From the NCBI GenBank assembly GCA_964019425.1, contig OZ025791.1, positions 844,501 to 908,500 of the forward strand: a stretch of DNA of 64,000 nt. The letters run 5' to 3'. Below, in pieces: positions 22,992-32,225 of the stretch (position 1 is its first letter; every line of letters begins with the position of its first letter). The notes below the pieces were generated by a model that saw nothing but the letters and a program-made list of their open reading frames with translations, searched no databases and was not told the DNA's origin. The translations under genes and the position numbers were made by a program. This stretch comes from Flectonema sp. DT1601. Lineage: Eukaryota > Euglenozoa > Diplonemea > Diplonemida > Diplonemidae.

Positions 22992-25505
22992 ATGGGAAAT
23001 TGCGGAAGCAAACCACAGAGTGGTCCGAAAGCCGGTGGTAATCCAGGATTACAGAAGAAAAGAAAATTAACTGCAACAGGGATCATGGATGAAAACGCAC
23101 CGGAAACAACAGCACCGAAGATTGATATGAACAGGCCTGATATGCAGAGATTGTTAGAACGAATGTTAGATATGTTTAGAGGTGAGGTTCAGTTTGTTAC
23201 TAACAGAATACCCTCAACTAGATCAGACATTCGATGGTATTTATACACTCAGGTAATAGCTGCAGTTAGAGATGTTGTCCATCGACTTAACGAATCTTGT
23301 GACTTAGAGACAGATCAACCAATGCCACCATCACAAGTTATCGACATCTTAAATGTAGTTCGTACAACTCTTAACGATGACGAGGGATATGATCTCCCAG
23401 CTGTTACTATTCGTAATGCTAATATTGTAAATGCGTTTAAAGAAAGGGTTCCATATCTTGAAGCTTGGTTATTAATATCAAGTCAAACAGAGGAAACCGT
23501 AATGAACCGTCAAGAACTTGGAACTTACTGCTCAAAAGTTCCATTATCATTTCCTCATGACCTACTTGTTGGAGAAACATTTAGTTATAATCAGCTTATG
23601 GAATTACAGTTGTCGTACTCTAAAAAAATACTTTCAACTGTGTATGATCTCTTTGCGAAGTATTCTCCGAAGGGTCTCATGACGGCAGCGAATTTCGTTT
23701 CTTATGGTGGAAGTAAAAAAGATTTCATGGGATTACTGGCTTCTGAGGGTCTTTTAAAGATCCAATACGAAGTTTTTTCAGTGAGAGAGTTCAGTTTGTA
23801 CTATAATACGGTACAGCATAATAACGGTTTGATAAAAAATGAAATTTCTCAAGATATGAACCAACCATTGTGTTCATATATGATATCCGCAAGCAGTAAT
23901 AGTTGGCTTGTATTGCGTGATGTTTTAACTGGTGATTCTTCAGTCGATCAGTTGCGCAAAATACTTCTCTCTGGTTGCAGACATATCGAATTAGAGTGTA
24001 ACGATGGTCCTGAAGGAACTCCAATTGTCTGTCTGTCATGGACAAAAAACAAGTCTCTTCCTCTTGATAAATGTTTAGAAGTAATAAATCAGTATGCGTT
24101 CACCTCATCTCCATATCCAATCATCTTATCTGTTGCTTTTCATTTCGGGTTGGAGAGTGACGGATGGGCTCAAATGCAAGCGACGTCAGCGTTGATTAAG
24201 GGAACTTTTAAAGATAAATTAGCGTTGTGGGGAGACGACCGAGAACCTCCTGAACTTTTGAGTGCTACGCCTGAGAAATTAAAAAATAAAATAATTGTGT
24301 TGTGTGAGAAACGACTTCAAGAAATCGGACCGATTGCTCGAAGCACAAAACTACGAGAATCTGGCAATGGACCCACTGATCTCGGACTAGGGTTGGTAAA
24401 TGTAAAAAATAAACTAGGAGTCAAGGTAAAGACTGTACGAGAAGGCAGTATTGGCCACAAATCCGGCATCACCGAGGGCTCATTTATAGAGAAAATCGAC
24501 GGTTCAAACGGAACAGAAAAAATCTCAGTTGTTAACGATTTAATGAAAGCTCTTCTCGCCTACAGATCTGGAGATGACGTTAAACTGATGGTTGATCAAA
24601 GGTATCTCTCTGTGTGTATAGGAGGTTGTGAAACTCTTTGTAATGTAAAAAAAACTGAAGCTCAACTAACACTTCCTTTCGGATATGATTCTTCTGATGA
24701 GGAAAAACCAGAACCGGTTTTAAAAATGAAATATGATTCTTTATTTGCAAGAGAAAAACAAGGACACCGTTATAAACGGATACCAATATCTGAGGATCTG
24801 AGTAGTATGGCTTACATGAGAAGGGAGAGAGTTACTGCACCAGATTTAGACAACACGCTAGCATCTGTAGCACCTCCATGGTGGGATGTTGTTGTTGTTC
24901 CAGTGGATTTGGTAGACGCTGTTTGCATTGATGAGATACTTAAGACTGCATTGGTTTCAGTTATTCCTTCCAAAGACTCTCTATTGTCGGAGAATTATAA
25001 CCCTTATTGGTTGTGGGAAAGGGGAGTTCAGTTAACGTGTTTAAATCGTCATAATTTTGATTCTTTTTTTAGAATTCAACAGGCTCGTTTTAAAGAAAAT
25101 TCACAATCTGGTTACATATTAAAACAAACTGGTGACACAAAACCAGTCTGTGTTAATGTCGTGGTTCATTATGTTTATAACCCACCAGAGCAGTTATTGA
25201 AATCTAATGGACAAGAGAGAGCTTTTCAACTTTCAATTCGTCTATCATCCCAACGATTAGAAGATACTGATCGAACACCACCATCACCAGAATTATTATG
25301 GGAACACGAGAAGACAGTTCATGGTACAAACATGGCATTGGAAGTTTTACTTATTACGTTATTTGAGAATGATCAGATTGTGACTGAGTGTGCCGTCCCA
25401 GTAAATATGTTAAAAGAAGGAACTCATGCACTCGAACTCCAAGACCCATCGACGGGGGAAGCATTCCTCGGATCTTCAATCATGTGCACCATCGATTTTG
25501 AATAA
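22992..25505 (+). CDS. PI-PLC-like pseudoenzyme with PDZ inserted between X and Y regions
   Basis: 837 residues, intronless. MGNCGS is a textbook N-myristoylation/palmitoylation start, so membrane attachment is likely. Residues 45-285 are a helical EF-hand-like region. Residues 290-440 match the PLC X box (PLCSYMISASSNSWL, SGCRHIELECNDG, YAFTSSPYPIILS). Residues 460-540 are PDZ-like (LGLGLVNVKNKLGVKVKTV, SGITEGSFIEKIDG). Residues 600-710 match the Y box (SENYNPYWLWERGVQLTCLN, then SGYILK), and 718-837 match a C2 domain. Both catalytic histidines are missing: His of SSHNTYL is Ser302, and His of the HGxT motif aligns with Leu348. The third calcium-ligand Glu region reads SVAFH. I infer a catalytically dead scaffold, analogous to animal PLC-related inactive proteins. 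Acceptor-like AG at 22979-22980. Confidence 0.85.
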   Translation: MGNCGSKPQSGPKAGGNPGLQKKRKLTATGIMDENAPETTAPKIDMNRPDMQRLLERMLDMFRGEVQFVTNRIPSTRSDIRWYLYTQVIAAVRDVVHRLNESCDLETDQPMPPSQVIDILNVVRTTLNDDEGYDLPAVTIRNANIVNAFKERVPYLEAWLLISSQTEETVMNRQELGTYCSKVPLSFPHDLLVGETFSYNQLMELQLSYSKKILSTVYDLFAKYSPKGLMTAANFVSYGGSKKDFMGLLASEGLLKIQYEVFSVREFSLYYNTVQHNNGLIKNEISQDMNQPLCSYMISASSNSWLVLRDVLTGDSSVDQLRKILLSGCRHIELECNDGPEGTPIVCLSWTKNKSLPLDKCLEVINQYAFTSSPYPIILSVAFHFGLESDGWAQMQATSALIKGTFKDKLALWGDDREPPELLSATPEKLKNKIIVLCEKRLQEIGPIARSTKLRESGNGPTDLGLGLVNVKNKLGVKVKTVREGSIGHKSGITEGSFIEKIDGSNGTEKISVVNDLMKALLAYRSGDDVKLMVDQRYLSVCIGGCETLCNVKKTEAQLTLPFGYDSSDEEKPEPVLKMKYDSLFAREKQGHRYKRIPISEDLSSMAYMRRERVTAPDLDNTLASVAPPWWDVVVVPVDLVDAVCIDEILKTALVSVIPSKDSLLSENYNPYWLWERGVQLTCLNRHNFDSFFRIQQARFKENSQSGYILKQTGDTKPVCVNVVVHYVYNPPEQLLKSNGQERAFQLSIRLSSQRLEDTDRTPPSPELLWEHEKTVHGTNMALEVLLITLFENDQIVTECAVPVNMLKEGTHALELQDPSTGEAFLGSSIMCTIDFE

Positions 25506-26459
25506 CTTTAATTTCTAATTAATATTTACTTCACTTGATTGTCATGAATGCCGATTGACACAATTTGTCAATTCAAGTTAACACTTTTCTTTTTTTTTCT
25601 TCTTTCTTTTTTCCCCCAATCCTCAACAAAGTATTTGTAAGAGAGAAAAAAAATATTAGCCACCAGATTGCTTTTTTTATACTTATCGATACTTTCCGCA
25701 CTTCATATAAGGACTGCTGTTCGTACCTCGTCAGTATTTGAGGTACTTGTTGTGGTTGTTATGAGTCTTGCAGGCATCGAGTCTTAGCTCTTGAATTTAG
25801 AACTTATAATTAAGCATCATTTTATTATTGTTCTTGCCTCCGTCCAGCCATTTCTGCGGGTGGAATCAGACACTGTATTTTTATTCTTTTTTTTTTTTTT
25901 TTTTCTGTTTATTTTTTTTCCCTCCATCTCAGTCGTTTTTGGATTTATCTGTTGAAACAAAGTTGGAGATCTATTTACTTTCTACTGGGTGATAGAACGT
26001 GAGGAGAGGAGGGAGGGAGGGAATATTGTATAAGTAAGTAAGTTCTTTTGTGTTATTTTTTTTGAACCCCTTCTCTATTTTAAACTTTAGCCTTGGTTTC
26101 CCAAGGCGGACTAATTCAATTCATACCTGCACTCTTTCAGTAATTGCAATACGGAAAAGGAGACACGTGCAAATAAGTTAGAAACATTTATCATATTATG
26201 TAGAGTCTTTTACGACATTTTGCAACAGTGTTTTACCAATACGTAATTAAATATCTCACCGGGTTACTAATTATTTGTGTTAGTTAACTTTTGATACAAT
26301 ACGTGTGTATTTATATCATTATAAATATGCTCAAACCCCTTCTGTTTTAACGCATTTAAAAGGTATTGTAAAGAACGAAAAAGAATGTTGGTCAGCACAC
26401 GTAAACCTTCCTCCTTTAGCTTTATCAGTTTAGGTCGGTTCACGGTTTCGTGCGTGACC

Positions 26460-26496
<37 letters not shown>

Positions 26497-27000
26497 ATTT
26501 GAATTATTATTCGTAAAACTGTTTCTGCATAAAATCTTTTTTCGGCGCGCGCGCGGGAAGGTAAAAAAAAAAAAGAAACGAGAATCCTGTTTCACAACAA
26601 TGCCTCTTGGCAATCACAATCTGTACGGGCGATTCGATTTTCAGCTTTATAAAAACAGTTTGATTGAGTGAGAACTCAACTATAAGCCCGAAACCGCCTT
26701 GAAACATAGTTGTTCCGTGTCGGCCTTTCTTTTTTTAATTAAAATTTCAAGAAAAGTAAGTATTGACCAACTTGGATGCTGGTGCTTCCATACTCCCAAC
26801 TGTGTGGTACACTATAATAGGTTTTTTTTTTTTTGTTTTGTTTAAGCAACTTTGGGTAACAAATCTCAAGTATACATTCAGAGAGTCAAATTATTTTAAC
26901 TTCATCAGAATAATAAAATACTTCGTCACAAAGCTGCTCGTGGGATTGCCTAATTGAAATGAAAGATTCTTTTGTGTTTCTTTAAAGTACTTTTGTTTAC
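25506..27000. other. Intergenic, 1.5 kb, with a long dispersed-repeat copy
   Basis: No gene is supported. It contains poly-T runs, a (GGGA)n-like patch near 26005-26020 and a GCGCGCGCG run at 26546-26554. The most complete dispersed-repeat copy (26088-26460) is here. The interval ends in a TTTGTTTACAG acceptor at 27002. Confidence 0.6.
26088..26460 (+). repeat. Dispersed repeat, modules A and B contiguous
   Basis: Begins TAGCCTTGGTTTCCCAAGGC (compare CTGGTTTTGGTTTCCCAGGGC near 55175-55195). It continues through GAAACATTTAT and AATATGCTCAAA, then directly into module B (GCATTTAAAAGGTATTGTAA, AACGAAAAAGAATGTT, CAGCACACGTAAACC, CGGTTCACGGTTTCGTGC) and a long T run. This copy suggests that A and B belong to one element of about 370 bp. 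Confidence 0.6.
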
Positions 27001-27060
27001 AGCAACTGATCGTGGGCAGTGGGGGTGGGTGGGCCACGAAAAAAAAACGAAACATCTAAA

Positions 27061-28306
27061 ATGTTCGACGACAGATGCCTCGATATGAAATTTGACTTCG
27101 AAGATGCGCTTCCTACGATAGCAGGAAAGGAAGTTGTAAAAAAGAATATTTGTTTTGATTTTCAAAGTGGGAGTTGTACCAGAGGCGACAAGTGTCCTTT
27201 CAAGCATACCATCACAACAAGAAGCAGAATGTTTGATGAGGTCTGCAAGTATTGGCTTCGTGGTTTATGCAAGAAAGGAAGTGAATGTGAGTTTCTTCAC
27301 GAATACCTCATTGAGAAGGTTCCAGAGTGTTTTTATTTCTCAAGATTTGGAGAATGTCAAAATCCCGAATGTGTATTTAAACATCCTACTTTCGATGGTA
27401 AAGTACCCGAGTGCATGGCATACGTGAGAGGGTTCTGCAAATACGGCCCTGAATGTCAGCTAAAACACACTCGTAAAGAAGCTTGTCCGAATTTCATGGC
27501 TGGCCTATGCATTGATGGTCCAAAATGTAAAATGGGTCACCCAATTCTCAAGTTCATGACTAAAGACGATATAGACAGGAAACTATCAGCCTACCGCAAA
27601 CGCATAGAAAGCACTGGTGGTCCAATTTGCCACAAGTGTGGAGAACCAGGTCATATTGCTCCACAGTGCCAGGGAGCTCAACATGCTGTTCAGAAATTAA
27701 TTGATGAATGGACCCTTCAAGGTAAAGAACCAGAAGGAAAGGGATGCTACCACTGTAATACAGAAGATCACGGATCAGCTGACTGTCCTAAGAAACGTCA
27801 ACAGTACATGAGACACAGAGTTGGAACTACAAACGCAAGAGGTGACTTACCAGAGGAAGACAGACACCGTACTAGATGCTATCGTTGTGGTGAAGAAGGA
27901 CACATTAGTAGAGACTGTCCCCTTGCAATGGCTGAGAAGGGTGGCAACAACAGGGAGAGAGACTTCAACAGAGGTGCTGCTGCTGCTGCTATTCCTGCTC
28001 CAGGAGGATGGAATAATACAAACTTGCCTGCTCCACGAGATGAGCGAGAACGCCCTGCGTACACCAGCTCTGATCCTTCTCGTGATCGAGGTTGGGGAGA
28101 GCGTGATCCAAATATAGCACTTTATGCCCAGTATCAACAACCACAACAGGTATTTACTTTTGATAAATTATCCTTGTATTTAATAAACTTTATAAATTAT
28201 TAATAAAAAAACAACACAAAAACAGCCTCCTGCTGCACCGATTGCTCCAGCAGCTCCACAGTACGCACAACCCAAACCGGCATACAGCTTCGCACCAGCT
28301 CAGTAG
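27061..28306 (+). CDS. CPSF4: CPSF30-like cleavage/polyadenylation factor (five CCCH fingers, three zinc knuckles)
   Basis: Two exons (27061-28149, 28226-28306), 389 residues. Five CCCH fingers in order: CFDFQSGSCTRGDKCPFKH, CKYWLRGLCKKGSECEFLH, a third with a shortened spacing (CX8CX4CX3H), CMAYVRGFCKYGPECQLKH and CPNFMAGLCIDGPKCKMGH. Three CCHC knuckles follow: CHKCGEPGHIAPQC, CYHCNTEDHGSADC and CYRCGEEGHISRDC. This is the CPSF30/Yth1 architecture, which binds the AAUAAA-type signal in pre-mRNA 3' processing; in SL-trans-splicing organisms it also couples polyadenylation to the downstream acceptor. The tail is Pro/Gln/Ala-rich. I start at 27061 (MFDDRC), where homologues begin, rather than at an upstream in-frame ATG at 27019. 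The intron (76 bp) falls exactly between codons and ends CACAAAAACAG. Acceptor AG at 27001-27002. Confidence 0.92.
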
Positions 28307-28829
28307 GGATGTCAATGTTTTGATATATCAGTTTTCTACTTATGTGATGTCACAGTACGCTGGGATAGACTTAATCATAGGCACAACAAAACTCTGGCTA
28401 TAGAACAGTGGTATATTACATCGCACCTCATTTCTTATTTGGTTAAGTTAATCTTAACCGTTTTGTAACACATTGCGTGAGAGGTGTGTTATGTTATCTT
28501 CATCGAGGGTTAACAATTTAATATAGTCAGTGTGTCTTCAGTCCTTTTTTAAGTGTCAAAAAAGATTTCTTTTTTGTTATGGAAGTTACCGATTCGGTTT
28601 CCTTAAAAACCACACAGCAGTAAAGGACAAAAGGATAACTGCAATGGATTGTCTCACTTTTTTTTTTCCCCCCCTTCCAAACCAGTTATCAAGAACTTCA
28701 ATGGGATAAATAGTACTCTGGCTATAGAACAATTGGTGTATTCTTGATGAGACGTCGTCTTTTCTTAACCGAGAGTCTGTCATCAGAAATATTTTGTTTT
28801 CTCGTGAATTTAAATTTTATATTTTAAAA
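28307..28829. other. Intergenic/3' untranslated, contains a 16-bp direct repeat
   Basis: No gene. CTCTGGCTATAGAACA occurs exactly at 28392-28407 and 28716-28731, each followed by a TGGT/TTGGTGTAT-type context. The interval ends with a T-rich tract and AAAAG (28830) before the eIF2 start. Confidence 0.55.
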
Positions 28830-28855
28830 GACACCATTTACAATATAATTATAAA

Positions 28856-31384
28856 ATGGCCCCCGAAGTGGATACAAAAAAACGACGAACTGGTGGTCGA
28901 ATCCGAACCCGAAATGCCAAAAGAGAACACAACATGAGAGAGCTACTTGAGAGGGTAGAAGAAGAAGATCTCAATCAGCAACTTATTAAAATAAATAAAA
29001 TAAAATTAGACCTTAAAAGAGCAGAGGAAATGCTAACCAGAATGGACCAAGCCTATAATAAAAGACTTGAAGAAGAAGAAGAAAAACGTCAACAAGAGGC
29101 TGCAAGACTTGCTGCGATGCCAATCATACCTCCAGTGCTACCATTTTATTCTGACTGGGCAGCTACTGATACTGAAGATGAATATATTTGTCAGGCTGCT
29201 ATAAATGAACACACGACAATGCCAAATTCAGATGACGAATCTGATAACATTCGTCCATTAGAGCCACAGGATCCTCTCGGACCAATCACTATTGGATTAG
29301 TTGGTCACGTTGCTCACGGTAAGTCTTCTCTTATTAAGATGCTCACAGGTAAATCAACAATGCAATTCAGAGCTGAGCGTTTAGCAAACGCTACTATGAA
29401 ATTAGGATACGCAGACGCGGTTCTTTATCGATCATTACACAGCACACGCGGACATAGAAGATACTACATGACTAGTGGTTCTCAACCAGTTATTGATCCT
29501 GTTCATCCTGATACAGGTGAGAAGTGTGAGTTTGTAAGAAAAGTATCATTCCTAGACTGTCCTGGTCACGAAAAGTATGCTGAAACAATGCTTTGTGGTG
29601 CAATCGTAATGGACGCTGCTATTGTAGTAGCAGCTGCGAATGAAGAGTTTCCCCAACCACAGACACTCGAACACCTCGATATCTTAAGAGAATACGGCAT
29701 CCCATCTGAGAATGTTGTAGTCGCTCATAATAAAGTTGACTTAGTTGGTGGTGCTGCAGTTAATCAACTTTCTGCTATAAGAAAATATGTAGGACCGAGT
29801 GCTGCAATTATCCCTTGTTCTGCTGTTCAAAGTGCTAACAGAGAAGCCATTGTCAGCGCCTTAGCTGCGATTGCCTGTCCAGAGAGAGACATGAACATCT
29901 CAACACCACCAGTGGTAAGAGTTATTCGTTCATTTAATATAAACAGAAGAACTGGTCAAGGAAGACGTAAAGATGAAATACTCGGAGGAGTACTCGGTGG
30001 TAGTGTTGTTAGTGGTCAACTGAGAGTTGGTCAAAAGATAACATTATACCCAGCAATGTTGACTGCTACTGTTCATTCTCTAATTGCTGATGGTACCCCA
30101 ACGAATACTGCTATACCAGGGGAACTCATAGGAATTGGTACTGACTTACACCCTGACCTTGCACAAGCAGATAGACTAGTTGGACAAGTTATAGGAACAA
30201 TCGACAACACTGTTGAGATGTTTTATAAAAGCGTTCATCTTACATCCGTTGACAGACGCGTTCGAGATGGCAGAAAATCATCAAAATTAAAATGCAATGA
30301 AGAAGTTAGACTAACAGTTGGCGCTACTCACGTCTCTGGTACTGTTTTATCCAGTAAGACCTCAGCAGGAACTGCACATATAGAAGTAAATAATGCTATA
30401 TGTACAACGTTTAATCAAAGGGTTATTATTTCTAGAAGGGATGGACATAGTTTTAAAATTGTTGCATCTGGTCTCGTCCGAACGGAGTCTCATCAAAAAG
30501 ATTTACAGAAATTATACAACGGACAGCAATCGAGTGATCAAACACTTGAGGAATTCTATAGCTCGTTAAAAAAGAAAAGCAAGTGCGTCGAAGCAAGAGA
30601 ACGAGGAAGGAGGATTAGAAGAACTGCAGTTGCAGCTGCGGCAGTTGAAGTCACGAAATCTCTTTCTGAAGCAGCTCGTAGACTTGATAATGTTGATGAC
30701 GACGCAACAAGTGTTGAGGAAGAACCTGTTGTAGAAAAGATAGAAGAGATTCAACCTGGATGGTCTGACGCCTCTGATACGTCTGTTCGAAAACTTAAGA
30801 AAAAGACTAAAAAGAAGAGACGCAAGAAGGCAAACCCTGAACCAAAAACCGAACGTACTGAAGAAGACCAGGAGCTTGATCGAAACATTGGAAACAGCGA
30901 CGCGCAATACGCACGAATGCTTTACTCTGCTCTTGGTAGTGTTAATTTAACAATTCAAGAAAAGTCTAATCTAAAGTTCAAAGTTCCCGCTCCCGCCATC
31001 ATCAAACTTACTCGCCATTGCGTTGGAGTTTCTAACTTTCCTCAAATTGTAAATATGATCAACAGACCTGCTGAACATTTAAAGAATTTTATCGCTACTG
31101 AACTCGGTATCAAAGCAAGCATTGACCAACAGGGTTGCCTACTACTTAGTAGACTCTCAAAGACATCTTCTGTACAAGTTGCTCTTCGGAAGTACGTCTG
31201 GATGTTTGTTGTCTGTAAAATGTGTAACAGCGGTACAGCAGTTCACAAGACTGATGGAATGACGGAGCTATTCTGCCAGAAATGTCATGCAACTAGAAAT
31301 GTTAACTTCAACCAAGTCTCTCTCTTTACAGCTGCTACCAAAAGGGAACGAAAGGTTGCTAGACAACAGGCTGTGGAAGCATAA
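28856..31384 (+). CDS. In-frame fusion of translation initiation factor eIF2-gamma with eIF2-beta
   Basis: One uninterrupted 842-codon frame. Residues 1-140: basic then coiled-coil extension. Residues 141-545: complete eIF2-gamma (SelB/EF-Tu-type GTPase) with GHVAHGKSS (150-158), SFLDCPGHEKYAETML (231-246), MDAAIVVAAANEEFPQPQT (252-270), NKVDL (292-296), GGVLGGSVVSGQLRVGQKI (377-395) and AQADRLVGQVIG (436-447). Residues 546-690: charged linker with a Lys/Arg box KKKTKKKRRKK (648-658). Residues 684-842: eIF2-beta C-terminal part, including YARMLYSAL (the helix that docks on gamma), FPQIVNMINRPAEHLKNFIA, ELGIKASID and the zinc ribbon CX2C...CX2C (C787, C790, C807, C810). In known eukaryotes these are two subunits of the tRNAi-carrying heterotrimer. 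The gamma zinc knuckle is not evident, and eIF2-beta has only one clear lysine box. No splice-like junction interrupts the linker. Acceptor-like AG at 28829-28830. Confidence 0.93.
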   Translation: MAPEVDTKKRRTGGRIRTRNAKREHNMRELLERVEEEDLNQQLIKINKIKLDLKRAEEMLTRMDQAYNKRLEEEEEKRQQEAARLAAMPIIPPVLPFYSDWAATDTEDEYICQAAINEHTTMPNSDDESDNIRPLEPQDPLGPITIGLVGHVAHGKSSLIKMLTGKSTMQFRAERLANATMKLGYADAVLYRSLHSTRGHRRYYMTSGSQPVIDPVHPDTGEKCEFVRKVSFLDCPGHEKYAETMLCGAIVMDAAIVVAAANEEFPQPQTLEHLDILREYGIPSENVVVAHNKVDLVGGAAVNQLSAIRKYVGPSAAIIPCSAVQSANREAIVSALAAIACPERDMNISTPPVVRVIRSFNINRRTGQGRRKDEILGGVLGGSVVSGQLRVGQKITLYPAMLTATVHSLIADGTPTNTAIPGELIGIGTDLHPDLAQADRLVGQVIGTIDNTVEMFYKSVHLTSVDRRVRDGRKSSKLKCNEEVRLTVGATHVSGTVLSSKTSAGTAHIEVNNAICTTFNQRVIISRRDGHSFKIVASGLVRTESHQKDLQKLYNGQQSSDQTLEEFYSSLKKKSKCVEARERGRRIRRTAVAAAAVEVTKSLSEAARRLDNVDDDATSVEEEPVVEKIEEIQPGWSDASDTSVRKLKKKTKKKRRKKANPEPKTERTEEDQELDRNIGNSDAQYARMLYSALGSVNLTIQEKSNLKFKVPAPAIIKLTRHCVGVSNFPQIVNMINRPAEHLKNFIATELGIKASIDQQGCLLLSRLSKTSSVQVALRKYVWMFVVCKMCNSGTAVHKTDGMTELFCQKCHATRNVNFNQVSLFTAATKRERKVARQQAVEA

Positions 31385-32200
31385 GTACCCGGTTTTTTCC
31401 CCCTTTTTTAAAAAATGTATTTTTTTTTTTTTTATTGCTAACCTTAAATGACTTCACCAATCATGTACTTTGTGGTTATTCAACCTTTCTGTCGATAGTC
31501 ACAAATATCTTACTATCCTTTTGTGGCTATCAACATCCTCGACGAGGATTGTTTTATGAAAGGTCTTCACCATTACTGCGATTGATTGAGTTGACTGTTT
31601 TATTTATTTATGATAACTGACCTGTCTTTTTATAGACTAATACTGACCTTGATGTGATTGCCTTGACTTGGGGGAAGAAAAAAAAAAAAAAAAAAAAACG
31701 TACTATTCGTGGAGAAAATACGACTCCAGTTAAATAAAAGAGAATAGAAACAGCTTGTCATAGTGATGGCAGTCTTCCGTTGGTGTAGGAAGATGTAGTG
31801 CAGTGGTCCTTTACTTCAACGTTAATTGCGCGCATAGCGGCACCAGTGCCAGTCAAGCGAATCCGCATTAATCGTATTCTCTGGGCAGAAGTTAACTTCT
31901 TGCTGCTTAGTCAACGCTTTCATACACTAACGAGTTTCTCGACGTTATTATAAGTCAGTAAAAAAAAAAAAAAAAAAAAAAACTGCCTCGCAGCTGGCCT
32001 ATTGCCGCTCGGCATTTCGTCCCTTTTTTCAGGCTTTTTGGGAAAAAAAAAAAAAAAAAAAAAGCGATCGTCATCTTACTTCAACATGTTTACGTCAAGT
32101 GCATTCCTTTCAGAGAACAGGTCATTCTAAAGAAAGGAAACGAAAGACTGGTGAGAATAATATTGAGAAGGTCGTTTGTTACAATTTCTCATTTTTCTTC
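31385..32200. other. Intergenic, no gene recognised
   Basis: Two long poly-A runs (about 31678-31698 and 31962-31981, with another at 32044-32063) and otherwise featureless sequence. The end, 32183-32202, is a strong pyrimidine tract closing TTTCTTCAG. It was considered as coding from an upstream GTG, but it is better read as a splice acceptor. Confidence 0.6.
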
Positions 32201-32225
32201 AGGGAAGAAGCCGGTGGTTTGTAAA

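Noticed and set aside
28856-31384. eIF2 fusion as an assembly artefact or two genes separated by an intron
   Set aside because: The linker is continuous, free of stops, low in T-rich character, codon-like and without donor/acceptor pairs or N; each half lacks its own expected boundary.
32151-32225. Non-ATG upstream extension of the AlkB-like protein
   Set aside because: It starts with GTG and spans a pyrimidine tract ending TTTCTTCAG, so it is better explained as a leader or splice acceptor; ATG 32226 follows directly.
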